Shown: positions 43,960 to 52,476 of the stretch, piece by piece
How the letters are laid out: every line of letters begins with the position of its first letter
How positions within the stretch are numbered: position 1 is the first letter of the stretch
The notes under the pieces: model-generated
Seen by the model: the letters and a program-made list of their open reading frames with translations, nothing else
Told to the model about the DNA's origin: nothing
The model's database searches: none
From: Mucisphaera sp965279675
GTDB lineage: Bacteria; Planctomycetota; Phycisphaerae; Phycisphaerales; Phycisphaeraceae
DNA length: 64,000 nt
Direction: 5' to 3'
Assembly (NCBI RefSeq): GCF_965279675.1
Contig: NZ_CBDIIJ010000002.1
Coordinates: forward strand, 744,001 to 808,000
Made by a program: the position numbers and the translations under genes

Positions 43960-45813
43960 ATGAGCAGCAGCAGTCCAGCCCACCTCAGTGCCTCGAACAT
44001 CACCCATTTTGGCCAGCATGGACCGACGACCGATCGTTTCGCCGGAAAGACCGGTGCTCAGATTTTCCATGACATGATGGTTGAGCATGGTGTCGAGGTG
44101 ATTTTTGGTTATCCGGGCGGGGCGATCCTGCCGGTGTTTGATGCGATCTTCGAGAGTGAGAGGTTCAAGTTCATCCTGACGCGTCACGAGCAGGGAGCCG
44201 GGCACATGGCCGAGGGTTATGCCCGGGTGACCGGCAAGCCGGGTGTGGTGCTGGTGACTTCGGGGCCGGGTGCGACGAACACGGTGACGCCTCTGCAGGA
44301 CGCGCTGATGGACGGTACGCCGCTGGTGGTGTTCGCGGGGCAGGTGGCGACGGGTGCCATTGGCACCGATGCGTTTCAGGAAGCGGACATGACGGGCATC
44401 ACGCGTCCGTGCACCAAGTGGAACACGCTGGTGAAGCGGGTGGAGGACATTCCGCGTGCGATCAACACGGCTTTCCATGTGGCGATGAGCGGGCGGCCGG
44501 GGCCGGTGTTTGTGGACCTGCCCAAGGATGTGACGGCGTCGATCATGGCTGGCAGCTGTCATCCGGACCCGTATCTGCCGGGTTATGCGATCCGTGAGGC
44601 GGGGACGTCGTCGGAGATCGAGCGGGCGGCGGCGCTGATCAACAAGGCGAAGAAGCCGGTGTTTTATGCCGGCCAGGGGGCGATTCTGTCGGGTGCGACC
44701 GAGATTTTGAAGCAGTGTGCGGAGAAGGCGAGCATCCCGGTGACGACGACGCTTCAGGGTTTGGGGGCGTTTGATGAGAACCACGATTTGTCGCTTCACA
44801 TGCTGGGGATGCATGGGGCTGCTTATGCCAACTGGGCGATGCGTGATGCGGACCTGATTATCTCGGTCGGGGCTAGGTTTGATGATCGGGTGACCGGGAA
44901 GATCAGTGCGTTTGCGCCGGGTGCCCGTGCGGCGGAGGCCGAGGGGCGGGGCGGGATCATCCACTTCGATATCGCGCCGGAGCAGATCAACAAGGCGGTG
45001 AGTGTGACGATCGGCGTGGAGGGGGATGCGCGGAAGAACCTTGAGCTGCTGCTCCCTCACCTTGAGAGCGTGGATCGCAAGCCGTGGCTCGACCAGCTGC
45101 AGGCCTGGAAGAGGGATCACCCGTTTGCTTACGGGCACGATGAGCGCGAGTTTCACCTCAAGCCGCAGGCGGTGATCGAGGAGCTGAACAAGCAGACGGA
45201 TGGCAACGCGATTGTCACGACGGGTGTGGGTCAGCATCAGATGTGGGCGGCTCAGTTTTACAAGTACCGGACGCCTCGGCAGTGGCTGACATCGGGCGGC
45301 CTAGGAACGATGGGCTTTGGTGTGCCTTCGTCGGTGGGTGCTGCTTTGGCGGAGAAGTTGCTGGCCGAGAAGGAGGGGCGTCCGGCGCGTCCGACGATCA
45401 ACATCGACGGGGACGGTTCGTTCTCGATGACGGCGATGGAGATGGTGACGGCGGCGCAGTACGACATCCCTGCGAAGACGATCATCCTGAACAACGACTT
45501 TCAGGGCATGGTGAAGCAGTGGCAGGACCTGTTCTACGAGGAGCGTTACAGCCATACCGAGATGCACAACCCGGATTTTGTGGCTCTCACCGATGCAATG
45601 AACTGCAAGGGCTTCCGGGTGACCAAGCTCGAAGACCTGCCCCGGGTGATGGAGGCCTTTTTGGCGCACGATGGGCCGGCGGTGCTGGATGCGTTGGTCG
45701 AGAAGCACGAGCACGTGTATCCGATGGTGCCGGCGGGCAAGACGGTGGATGACATGGTGCTTGGTCCGGCGGACGGCTCGGGGGGCGGGTGTGAGGTGAA
45801 GGCCCCGCGGTAA
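43960..45813 (+). CDS. ilvB: Acetolactate synthase large subunit
   Basis: This thiamine-diphosphate enzyme makes acetolactate or acetohydroxybutyrate at the head of valine, leucine and isoleucine synthesis. The 617-residue protein has the N-terminal VIFGYPGGAILPVFDAI, RHEQGAGHMAEGYAR (catalytic Glu), GPGATNTVTP and, in the C-terminal half, the ThDP/Mg motif GDGSFSMTAMEM...NNDFQGM. The ATG at 43960 has GGAG at 43948-43951. No small regulatory subunit gene (ilvN/ilvH) follows; it must be elsewhere. A leader peptide and possible attenuator precede it. Confidence 0.95.
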   Translation: MSSSSPAHLSASNITHFGQHGPTTDRFAGKTGAQIFHDMMVEHGVEVIFGYPGGAILPVFDAIFESERFKFILTRHEQGAGHMAEGYARVTGKPGVVLVTSGPGATNTVTPLQDALMDGTPLVVFAGQVATGAIGTDAFQEADMTGITRPCTKWNTLVKRVEDIPRAINTAFHVAMSGRPGPVFVDLPKDVTASIMAGSCHPDPYLPGYAIREAGTSSEIERAAALINKAKKPVFYAGQGAILSGATEILKQCAEKASIPVTTTLQGLGAFDENHDLSLHMLGMHGAAYANWAMRDADLIISVGARFDDRVTGKISAFAPGARAAEAEGRGGIIHFDIAPEQINKAVSVTIGVEGDARKNLELLLPHLESVDRKPWLDQLQAWKRDHPFAYGHDEREFHLKPQAVIEELNKQTDGNAIVTTGVGQHQMWAAQFYKYRTPRQWLTSGGLGTMGFGVPSSVGAALAEKLLAEKEGRPARPTINIDGDGSFSMTAMEMVTAAQYDIPAKTIILNNDFQGMVKQWQDLFYEERYSHTEMHNPDFVALTDAMNCKGFRVTKLEDLPRVMEAFLAHDGPAVLDALVEKHEHVYPMVPAGKTVDDMVLGPADGSGGGCEVKAPR

Positions 45814-45849
45814 GCGCTAGCGTCGTTGCGAGAATCTGAAACTTTGAAG

Positions 45850-45886
45850 CGCCGCCTCGTCGATCTGATGGGGCGGTGTTTTTTTG
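45850..45886 (+). terminator. Terminator after ilvB
   Basis: GCCGCC pairs with GGGCGGT and is followed by GTTTTTTTG. The stem has 6 pairs including a G:T. Confidence 0.75.
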
Positions 45887-46118
45887 CGCGGCATCGTTAG
45901 GGGTTGGTCGCCATCGGCAAGATGCTTAGGGGGAAATAGGTCTGGTTTGCGGGCGGAGAGGTCTTATTCTCTATGAACCGGGGCGTGAATCTACGGGGGA
46001 TAGGTGGAAAGGGGGAGATTTGCTTAGGGAATCACATCATGGTGGGAAGGCCGCTGATGCGGGCGTGACCGCACGGTCGCCCACGTATTCGAACTTGGTG
46101 TTCGAGGAGAGGTAAGTC
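45887..46118. other. Leader region of an exported-protein gene
   Basis: This G-rich stretch after the ilvB terminator has no gene I can support. Near its end, GGGCGTGACCG (46063-46073) can pair with CGGTCGCCC (46076-46084), and CGAAC/GTTCG forms a small hairpin at 46090-46104, just before the ribosome binding site of the next gene. Confidence 0.5.
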
Positions 46119-46922
46119 ATGATCATGCAGAGATTTCTGTTGGCCTCGGCGGCTGGATGTCTGGCCTTTGGTGGAACTGTACGAGCGGATTCGGTCACCG
46201 ACGTGATGTATACCCTGGCGGCCAACAACGGCTACCTGGGTGTGCCAGCGATCTACGACTTCAACGACATCAGCATCTCCAGCGATGTGACGCCCTTGAC
46301 GCCTGTGCTCCCGGGCGACGTGATCGAGGGCATCTTCACGATCGGATCGATCTCGCTGGAGACTACTGGTATGTCGTTCGTCGATTCGATCGATCTGTCC
46401 ACCCGTGATGTCGAGGTGTTCGGGCGCTTCACTCTGACCATTGGGACTGTCAGCCCGACGCTTTGGACCACGACGGTCGCCAACTTCGAGGTGTTTGAGG
46501 ACGATCGCGCCGATGGCGTTCGCAGTGTAACGGTGCCCAGCGGCCTGACTGGCAGTGTTGGCTACAACAGCACGTCATGGGGCGGTGGGGCAGGGATCGG
46601 CGCCAGCGTTCAGGGGGGTTCGCTGTTCGCGTCGCTGGATATCCTATCTGGCGGGTCCTACAGCTTCGTTCCGCTTCCCAACGGTGACCTATCGATCCTT
46701 CCCAACCTGGATGTCGCAGGGGGTCCGGTGCTCAACCCGATCCTGGGTGTGACAGGTCGCGTTGGTGGGACAGGCACGGTCAGTGCCACGTCGGTGCCGG
46801 GTGAGTTCACCGACCGGGCCAGCTTCTCGTTCAACGCCACGGTGGTTCCCAACCCAACCGCTGCGGCCGGTGGACTGGTTCTGGCGGCGTTGGCCTACGC
46901 CCGTCGGCGTCGTCCGGCATGA
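46119..46922 (+). CDS. Exported protein with PNPTAA-type sorting tail (family C, copy 1)
   Basis: The 267-residue protein has a signal peptide (cleavage near VRAD) and ends VPNPTAAAGGLVLAALAYARRRR, a variant of the PTPTAA tail. The body is beta-rich. Its N-terminal DVMYTLAANNGYLGVPAIYDFNDI resembles the matching segment of the protein at 47595, and the two look like paralogues. The ATG at 46119 has GGAGAGG six bases upstream. Function unknown; surface or matrix location is inferred. Confidence 0.8.
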   Translation: MIMQRFLLASAAGCLAFGGTVRADSVTDVMYTLAANNGYLGVPAIYDFNDISISSDVTPLTPVLPGDVIEGIFTIGSISLETTGMSFVDSIDLSTRDVEVFGRFTLTIGTVSPTLWTTTVANFEVFEDDRADGVRSVTVPSGLTGSVGYNSTSWGGGAGIGASVQGGSLFASLDILSGGSYSFVPLPNGDLSILPNLDVAGGPVLNPILGVTGRVGGTGTVSATSVPGEFTDRASFSFNATVVPNPTAAAGGLVLAALAYARRRRPA

Positions 46923-46971
46923 TGATCGTTGCTCAGCGGCTGGACCCGCTGGGTGTGTTGTGTCTTTTATG

Positions 46972-47006
46972 GCTGCGGTCGGTCCGGAGAAACCGACCGC
47001 AGCTTT
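46972..47006 (+). terminator. Probable terminator after family C copy 1
   Basis: GCTGCGGTCGGT (46972-46983) is fully complementary to ACCGACCGCAGC (46992-47003), with an 8-base loop and only a short T-run (TTTGG) after it. Confidence 0.6.
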
Positions 47007-47395
47007 GGTGGGGCCGTTTTGTGTTTTGGTGGGTCCTTCACTGGCCGTTCGGATTGATTTGATTGGGGGCAACCTTTATTTTTCTTAGCAACTGGTCGTC
47101 TACGTGGGTCAGGGACGCCAGACGGGTGGCGGGTGCGTGTTAAAGGCTCGTGGTCAACCCAGATTGGGCAGATTGCCCGATTTTGCGGTTGAGTCGGTGA
47201 AGACAAGGCATGGAGCGCCAGATGTGCCCTGTGTTTTTCCCGTAGTTGCTGGGATCCGGCTGAGTGACAGCCGGATCCGGGCACAGCCAATAGTGCTGCA
47301 AGTGTTTTATTTGCAATCCATTAACAGGATATCGATCTCAATCCCATTGCTTATGTGAGCTAGCCATTAAAATTAGATCTGGGGACATTGGGAGC

Positions 47396-47423
47396 TTGAC
47401 AGGGGGCGTCTGAAGAGTACTTT
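47396..47423 (+). promoter_or_regulatory. Promoter of family C copy 2
   Basis: A consensus TTGACA (47396-47401) is followed after 16 bases by TACTTT (47418-47423). Confidence 0.55.
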
Positions 47424-47426
47424 ATA

Positions 47427-47468
47427 GATGCAACAAGAGGCGATCGGGTTCGCAAGACCCGTTGCATC
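47427..47468 (+). ncRNA. 5'-end stem-loop in the leader of family C copy 2
   Basis: GATGCAAC (47427-47434) pairs with GTTGCATC (47461-47468), with an inner GGGT/ACCC helix (47446-47449 with 47457-47460). It lies at the predicted 5' end of the transcript, about 125 bases before the gene. It may stabilise the mRNA or regulate it. I do not recognise it as a known riboswitch. Confidence 0.45.
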
Positions 47469-47594
47469 TTCTGTGGAGAGGTTTGTCGACGTGACATGCC
47501 GCCCGGATGGGATTTGAGGAAACCGACTGCCTGCAAGCTGGTGCTGGCCTGCACTGACTTGGCAGATAACGCATCTCGATAGAGGAGAGGTTTG

Positions 47595-48569
47595 ATGAAG
47601 ACGACGAAGCTTTTGACTGGAGCGATGGTTGCTGGGCTGGCGTTTGCCGGGTCGGCTGGTGCAGGCACCATCGGTGACGCTTTCGTTAGCGTGGCCACAG
47701 ACGCAAACAGGATCGGTCTCCCTGCCGACTATGAATTCACAGGGTTCAGCGATGGTGCGCTGATCGACCTTGATCAGTCTTCTGCGACAGGCTCGGTCAA
47801 CACCATCACCGCAGGCGACATCATCATCAGTGTTTTCCAGCTCAACGTCCTGCGTGCTGTTGGTACGGCTGGTATTGATACGCTGCCCGGTAGTGTGGAC
47901 GTAACAGTTGTTGGACGCAGTGCTTTTAAGGTCGCCAACGTTACAACGGACATCGATGGCACAGTTTCATCTTTTGAAGTTGATGCACTGACCAGTAATG
48001 ATTTCGATGCTCTCGAAACATTTACTTTCAATGGTGGCACTTCTCTACTGGGTACCGATTTGAATTTTGCGAGTGCCGGGACGCTCATCGAAGTTTATGA
48101 AACAACTGGACTGCCCAATGACGGCGTTCAGTCTATTCATGATTTTGAGGACTACGGTTTAGGCTCTCTCTTTGTTGAACTGTCCGAGGACGTGACAGGG
48201 CTTAGCTTTACGACGGCAGATACTGGTGTCGATGCTGGTGACGGGGATCCAGCACAACAGCTAACCGCGAACTTTGAAAACCTGCTCATCAGTGGTGGTT
48301 CGGCGACCGTTGATCCTTATCTTTCGCTGCTTAACATCTTCCCAGAGCTAGTTAGCGTCAGCAACACGATCGTTGGTCCTGCAGACGCGAACCCAAGTGA
48401 TGGCTTCCAAGATGGTCTGCTCACCGATACTCTGATCCCGGTTGGCCTAGGCACTGACACAACTACCGTGACTGTCGAAGCCGTCGTTCTTCCCACCCCA
48501 ACCGCTGCTCTTGGCGGTCTGCTGCTCGGAAGCCTGGCTATCGCCCGTCGGCGTCGGGTGACCAGCTAA
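47595..48569 (+). CDS. Exported protein with PTPTAA-type sorting tail (family C, copy 2)
   Basis: The 324-residue protein has a signal peptide (cleavage near GSAGA) and ends LPTPTAALGGLLLGSLAIARRRR. The body is acidic, beta-rich and low in Cys. Its segment DAFVSVATDANRIGLPADYEF parallels the protein at 46119. The ATG at 47595 follows GGAGAGG by about 4 bases. Codon composition here is less G-skewed than in neighbours. Function unknown. Confidence 0.82.
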   Translation: MKTTKLLTGAMVAGLAFAGSAGAGTIGDAFVSVATDANRIGLPADYEFTGFSDGALIDLDQSSATGSVNTITAGDIIISVFQLNVLRAVGTAGIDTLPGSVDVTVVGRSAFKVANVTTDIDGTVSSFEVDALTSNDFDALETFTFNGGTSLLGTDLNFASAGTLIEVYETTGLPNDGVQSIHDFEDYGLGSLFVELSEDVTGLSFTTADTGVDAGDGDPAQQLTANFENLLISGGSATVDPYLSLLNIFPELVSVSNTIVGPADANPSDGFQDGLLTDTLIPVGLGTDTTTVTVEAVVLPTPTAALGGLLLGSLAIARRRRVTS

Positions 48570-48595
48570 TTCGCTGACTCTGCTTTTAACTGTTG

Positions 48596-48625
48596 ACCGG
48601 CGAGCCCTTGGGCTCGCCGGTTTTA
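48596..48625. terminator. Strong intrinsic terminator
   Basis: A 12-bp perfect stem (48596-48607 with 48610-48621) is followed by TTTTATT. It separates the exported-protein gene from the convergent glycosyltransferase gene. Confidence 0.92.
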
Positions 48626-49873
48626 TTATGCGGCCAGGCTGGCTTGTGCTCCCTGGATTTGTGACTCGATAGCATCGCAGGCCGCGGTCACACTGGCTTG
48701 CAGGTTGATTCTGCTGCTGATGTGATTCAGGCGGCCTGCGAGGTCTTCTGAACTGAGGAGGGCAAGCCATCGTTTGATGGCTTGCGGCAGATCCCCGGCT
48801 GCCGACACGCATTCGCCTAGCCGGAGCCGTTCCAGTTGATCGGTCTGGATTTCCTGGTCGAAGAAGGTCGGCATGGTGAGAACGGGCAGGCCGTGCGAGA
48901 GGGCCTGATAGATGCTGCCGTTGCCGCCATGGCAGAGCACCAGGCTGGCTCGTTCGAGTACGTGCGAGGCGGAGACGAAGGGGGTGCAGTGGACGTTGGG
49001 CGGCAAGTCACCGGTTGATGCCTCCGTGCCCGAGATCAGCACCTGGCTGTTAAGGGTGCCGAGGCTCGTCATCAGATCGGGGTCATTGATGCCGGTGCTT
49101 CCAAGGGTCACGTAGATCAGCGGTTGACCGCTGGGTATCTTCTCCAAGACCTTTCGCGTTGTAGCTTCATGGTTGAGGTCGTCGGGCCAGAACAGCGGGC
49201 CTGTGTAAGCCGCCGCTGGGGGCAGGTTGCTAGTCGGCATGAACTCCGGCAGGTCGGCGATCAGATTGATGTCGGGGGAGATAAACACTTCACGAAGATC
49301 ACGTGTTCTGGTGCTCAGGCCATACTCGGCCTGGACGGTCGCAAAGGGACCGGCCAGCCGCTTGCAGACCAGCTTCTCTCCCAAAGGTCCGATCCAGGGC
49401 ATGAGGTAACGATCGACACGCTCGCGACCGATGAGTGCATTGAGCGGGAAACCTTGCGGGCTGCGGATGGGGGCGTCGAGCCATGGGCCGCAGTTGCCGT
49501 TGGTGATGGCAGCGTAGCGTGTTCTGGTGATTTCGGTTGCGATGCGCAGGCTGTTGCGGCAGTCGCCCAGGACTAGGTCTGGCTGGAACTCACGAATGAG
49601 GTCTAGATCATCGCGGACGCTCTCGCGGAGTTCGTCGGCCAGGTACATGGGCTTGAGCTGTCTGAGTCTTTCGTAAAGACCGTGCGGGTCTGACGTGGCG
49701 ACCACCACGGGCTGAAACCCTCGATCCCTGACCCAGCTGGCATACTTCGGGCCGGTCGCGAAAAGCACCTGATGGCCCCGGATCCTCAGCTCTTTCGCCA
49801 GGAGCAGCGGCCGGGTCACGTGCGCCAGGCTGATGCCCTCGCCGAAGATCAGGATGCGCTTTGATGCTGACAT
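48626..49873 (-). CDS. GT1-family (MGT-like) glycosyltransferase
   Basis: The 415-residue protein has the GT-B layout of UDP-glucuronosyl/macrolide-type transferases: ILIFGEGISLAHVTRPLLLAKEL at the N-terminus, IYVTLGSTG, and the sugar-nucleotide-binding SLVLCHGGNGSIYQALSHGLPVLTMPTFFDQ near residue 320. It would add a sugar to a small hydrophobic acceptor. I give the ATG at 49873; an in-frame GTG lies at 49879. It begins 10 bases after the FeeM-like gene stops, so the two form an operon. Confidence 0.9.
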   Translation of the reverse strand: MSASKRILIFGEGISLAHVTRPLLLAKELRIRGHQVLFATGPKYASWVRDRGFQPVVVATSDPHGLYERLRQLKPMYLADELRESVRDDLDLIREFQPDLVLGDCRNSLRIATEITRTRYAAITNGNCGPWLDAPIRSPQGFPLNALIGRERVDRYLMPWIGPLGEKLVCKRLAGPFATVQAEYGLSTRTRDLREVFISPDINLIADLPEFMPTSNLPPAAAYTGPLFWPDDLNHEATTRKVLEKIPSGQPLIYVTLGSTGINDPDLMTSLGTLNSQVLISGTEASTGDLPPNVHCTPFVSASHVLERASLVLCHGGNGSIYQALSHGLPVLTMPTFFDQEIQTDQLERLRLGECVSAAGDLPQAIKRWLALLSSEDLAGRLNHISSRINLQASVTAACDAIESQIQGAQASLAA

Positions 49874-49883
49874 CAGCACTGTC

Positions 49884-50645
49884 TCACATGGAGGAGACGG
49901 CGGCCAGGTTGCGGTCGAGATAGCGCTGGATGGGTGTTCCGTTGATGGCTTGTGGCGTCATGCATACACGATTGGCATAGAAGTCCGGTCCGATGGCGGG
50001 TGAGGCCAGGTGAGCCAGTCCACGCGGGAGCTTGTCGGCCGAGGTCTTCAGCCGCCAGTCGAGGTGCAGCAGCATCACAGGGAAGCCGTTGACGGTTTCA
50101 TAGCTTTTCTCTTCGGCGATAACCTCGAAACCGAGTAGGCGGGTGTAAAAGGCTACGTGCCGTGGATTGACGCCTACGACGGCATCGACTGCCTCATTGT
50201 TCACGGCGTAGTGGCAGCAGTGCCGCATGAGTTCCAGAATCGCATCGATCGAGCGGAACAAGTGCTCGCGCCTGTCGGCAAACAGCCCGAGTTCGACGAG
50301 TGTTCTCCCCTCGTCTCGGAGCTGATTGAGTTTATCCCGGTAGACTGTATCGAGTGGTAAGCCCTGAGGTCCGTCGATATAGACACTCATGGTGCTGACA
50401 GCTGTCTCTCTGATTCTGCCGAGCACGACTAGCGTTTGCTCATTGACCGCTTGACGAACGCTGTGGATCTCCTCGGGATTGGCTTCGATCAGTCCGGCAC
50501 GGCGGTAGCATTGATAGACCAGTGACCACGACTCGATCACATCATCGATGGTTTCGGCGATGTCGAAATTGAGCCCCGAGACAGACATCGAAGCCTCTAG
50601 TTCTTCGATTTGAGCGTTCCCTGTGGCTTTCTCTAGCTCAGGCAT
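49884..50645 (-). CDS. FeeM-like N-acyl amino acid synthase (GNAT fold)
   Basis: The 253-residue protein resembles N-acyl amino acid synthases of the FeeM type. The helical middle (ELGLFADRREHLFRSIDAILELMRHCCHYAV) leads to VGVNPRHVAFYTRLLGFEVI, the acceptor-site block of this family. FeeM joins a long-chain acyl group from acyl carrier protein to an amino acid such as tyrosine. The ATG at 50645 follows AAGGAG by 9 bases; a GTG at 50651 is a less likely start. It is divergent from the flavoenzyme gene, with 181 bases between the two start codons. Confidence 0.82.
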   Translation of the reverse strand: MPELEKATGNAQIEELEASMSVSGLNFDIAETIDDVIESWSLVYQCYRRAGLIEANPEEIHSVRQAVNEQTLVVLGRIRETAVSTMSVYIDGPQGLPLDTVYRDKLNQLRDEGRTLVELGLFADRREHLFRSIDAILELMRHCCHYAVNNEAVDAVVGVNPRHVAFYTRLLGFEVIAEEKSYETVNGFPVMLLHLDWRLKTSADKLPRGLAHLASPAIGPDFYANRVCMTPQAINGTPIQRYLDRNLAAVSSM

Positions 50646-50826
50646 ATCCACCCACTCCTTTCGAGTGTCCCACCTAGCTATCGGTCGATGACGCGGCGAC
50701 TTGAATCGTGTGAAGTCGTGCCAGCTAAGGGGGATTTAGTCTCTTTTTACTTTCAGGCCTTGTTGGGAAGAGCCGATATTCCCCTAGAGAAGGCTCGCCG
50801 GGCTGGCGGGCCGGGTGGAGGCAGTG

Positions 50827-52476
50827 ATGATGAGCAGTTCTGAAGCTGGTCTGGCGGCGTTTATCGAGCAGATCACGGGTTGTCTGGACGCGGAGCGGAT
50901 CGATGCCGGTCAGTCGGCACGCGATCGTTACGGGCGGTCGACGCTGGGCCGAGCGCGGAAGCCGGGGGCTGTGCTGTACCCGACCTCGACGGAGGAGGTG
51001 GTTGCGATTGTGAAGGCGGCGGGTCGTCATGGCGTGTCGCTTCACACGATCTCACGCGGGAAGAACTGGGGTTACGGTGATGCGGGCCCTGTGTCGAGCG
51101 GGCAGGTGCTGCTCGACCTGTCGAAGATGAACCGGGTGGTCGAACTGAATCGCGAGTTGGCTTATGCGGTGATCGAGCCTGGGGTTTCGCAGGGACAGCT
51201 CAGCGACCATCTCGCCGAGCATGCACCAGAGTTGTGGGTGGATGCGACGGGTGCCGGACGTGATGCGAGCCTTGTTGGGAACACGCTGGATCGTGGTTTC
51301 GGGCACACCCGCTACGGTGATCACTTCCTGACCTGTTGCGGGATGGAGGTGGTGCTGCCTGACGGGCGTGTGATTCAGACGGGGTATGGTCATTTTGACA
51401 AGGCCCGGAGTGACAAGGTTTATCCCTATGGCGTCGGGCCGATGCTTGATGGCCTGTTTGTGCAGTCGAACATGGGGATTGTGACGCGGATCACGACCTG
51501 GCTGATGCCCAAGCCGGAGGACTTCTGCGCGTACTTCTTCTTTGCTGAAGATGACAGCGCGCTTGAGGACATTGTCGATCGTCTGGCGCCGCTGCGTATG
51601 CAGGGCCTGCTGCAGAGCACGATTCATATCGCGAATGATCTGCGTGTGCTGTCGGCGCGGACCCGTTATCCGTTCGACCGAACCAACGGCGAGACCCCCC
51701 TTCCCGAGGATGTGCGAGCGCAGCTTCGGAAGGAAGGCGGCATCGGTGCCTGGAACGGCTGTGGAGCCATCTATGGCAGCAAGGGCACGGTGAAGGCGGT
51801 GCGGAAAGAGCTCGCAAAAGTTCTGCGTCCCTACAAGGTGAAGTTCATCAACGATCAGCGGCTGGCACTGGCCGAGCGCATCCAGCAGGGCCTGGCCTGC
51901 GTCGGGCTTGGGGGCTGGCTGGGCGAGATGCTTGCGATCCTGAAGCCGGTGTATGGTTTGCTCAAGGGTGTTCCCTCGGACGAGCCGCTGCGTGGGGCGG
52001 CCTGGCGGGTTCGTGATCCTGAGCCTGAGGCGCCTACGAACCCGTTGGATATTCATGCGGGGCTGGCCTGGGTTTCGCCGGTCGTGCCGAATCGCGGAAC
52101 GGACGCCCGGGACCTGATGAATCTGATCGATCCGATCTACCGCCAGCATGGCTTTGAGACGCTGGCGACCTTCACGATGATTACCGAGCGCGCGATGGTT
52201 TGTGTGACGAACGTGGCCTTCGACAAGCGGGATGCCGAGGAGGCTAAGCGAGCCAAGGCGTGCTACGAGGAACTCATGGCCGCGCTGATGGACGCAGGCT
52301 TTATCCCGTATCGGAGCGGGCCGAGCGGGTATGCCAAGCTCAGGCAGCCGGGTGATCCGTATTGGGAGCTTGCGGAGCAGATCAAGCGCACGCTGGACCC
52401 GGATGACATCATCAGCCCGGGACGGTATCTGCCTGCTCTGAAGAAGTCGCCGGCTGGCTTGCGGAAGGCTGGCTAG
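50827..52476 (+). CDS. Vanillyl-alcohol-oxidase/4-cresol-dehydrogenase family flavoenzyme
   Basis: The 549-residue protein has the two-domain VAO layout. The FAD-binding domain has RGKNWGYGDAGPVSSGQVLLDLSKMN, YAVIEPGVSQGQL and NTLDRGFGHTRYGDHF; the substrate-cap side has YPYGVGPMLDGLFVQSNMGIVTRITTWLMPKP. Enzymes of this type oxidise para-alkyl phenols. Next to a FeeM-like gene, an N-acyl-tyrosine is an attractive substrate, but this is inference. I chose the ATG at 50827, after GGAGG. Its stop overlaps that of recJ by 4 bases (CTAG). Confidence 0.9.
   Translation: MMSSSEAGLAAFIEQITGCLDAERIDAGQSARDRYGRSTLGRARKPGAVLYPTSTEEVVAIVKAAGRHGVSLHTISRGKNWGYGDAGPVSSGQVLLDLSKMNRVVELNRELAYAVIEPGVSQGQLSDHLAEHAPELWVDATGAGRDASLVGNTLDRGFGHTRYGDHFLTCCGMEVVLPDGRVIQTGYGHFDKARSDKVYPYGVGPMLDGLFVQSNMGIVTRITTWLMPKPEDFCAYFFFAEDDSALEDIVDRLAPLRMQGLLQSTIHIANDLRVLSARTRYPFDRTNGETPLPEDVRAQLRKEGGIGAWNGCGAIYGSKGTVKAVRKELAKVLRPYKVKFINDQRLALAERIQQGLACVGLGGWLGEMLAILKPVYGLLKGVPSDEPLRGAAWRVRDPEPEAPTNPLDIHAGLAWVSPVVPNRGTDARDLMNLIDPIYRQHGFETLATFTMITERAMVCVTNVAFDKRDAEEAKRAKACYEELMAALMDAGFIPYRSGPSGYAKLRQPGDPYWELAEQIKRTLDPDDIISPGRYLPALKKSPAGLRKAG

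Larger units (their letters stand above)
46923..47594. other. Long intergenic region between two exported-protein genes
   Basis: About 670 bases with no supported gene. It holds a 12-bp hairpin at 46972-47003 (probable terminator of the first gene), a 10-bp hairpin at 47252-47278 without T-tract, a promoter at 47396-47423 and a structured leader at 47427-47468 for the next gene. Its middle is more AT-rich than its flanks. Confidence 0.65.

Noticed and set aside
47104..47358. An 84-codon + open frame in the long gap before 47595
   Set aside because: It has no convincing ribosome binding site, lacks domain features and contains a hairpin.
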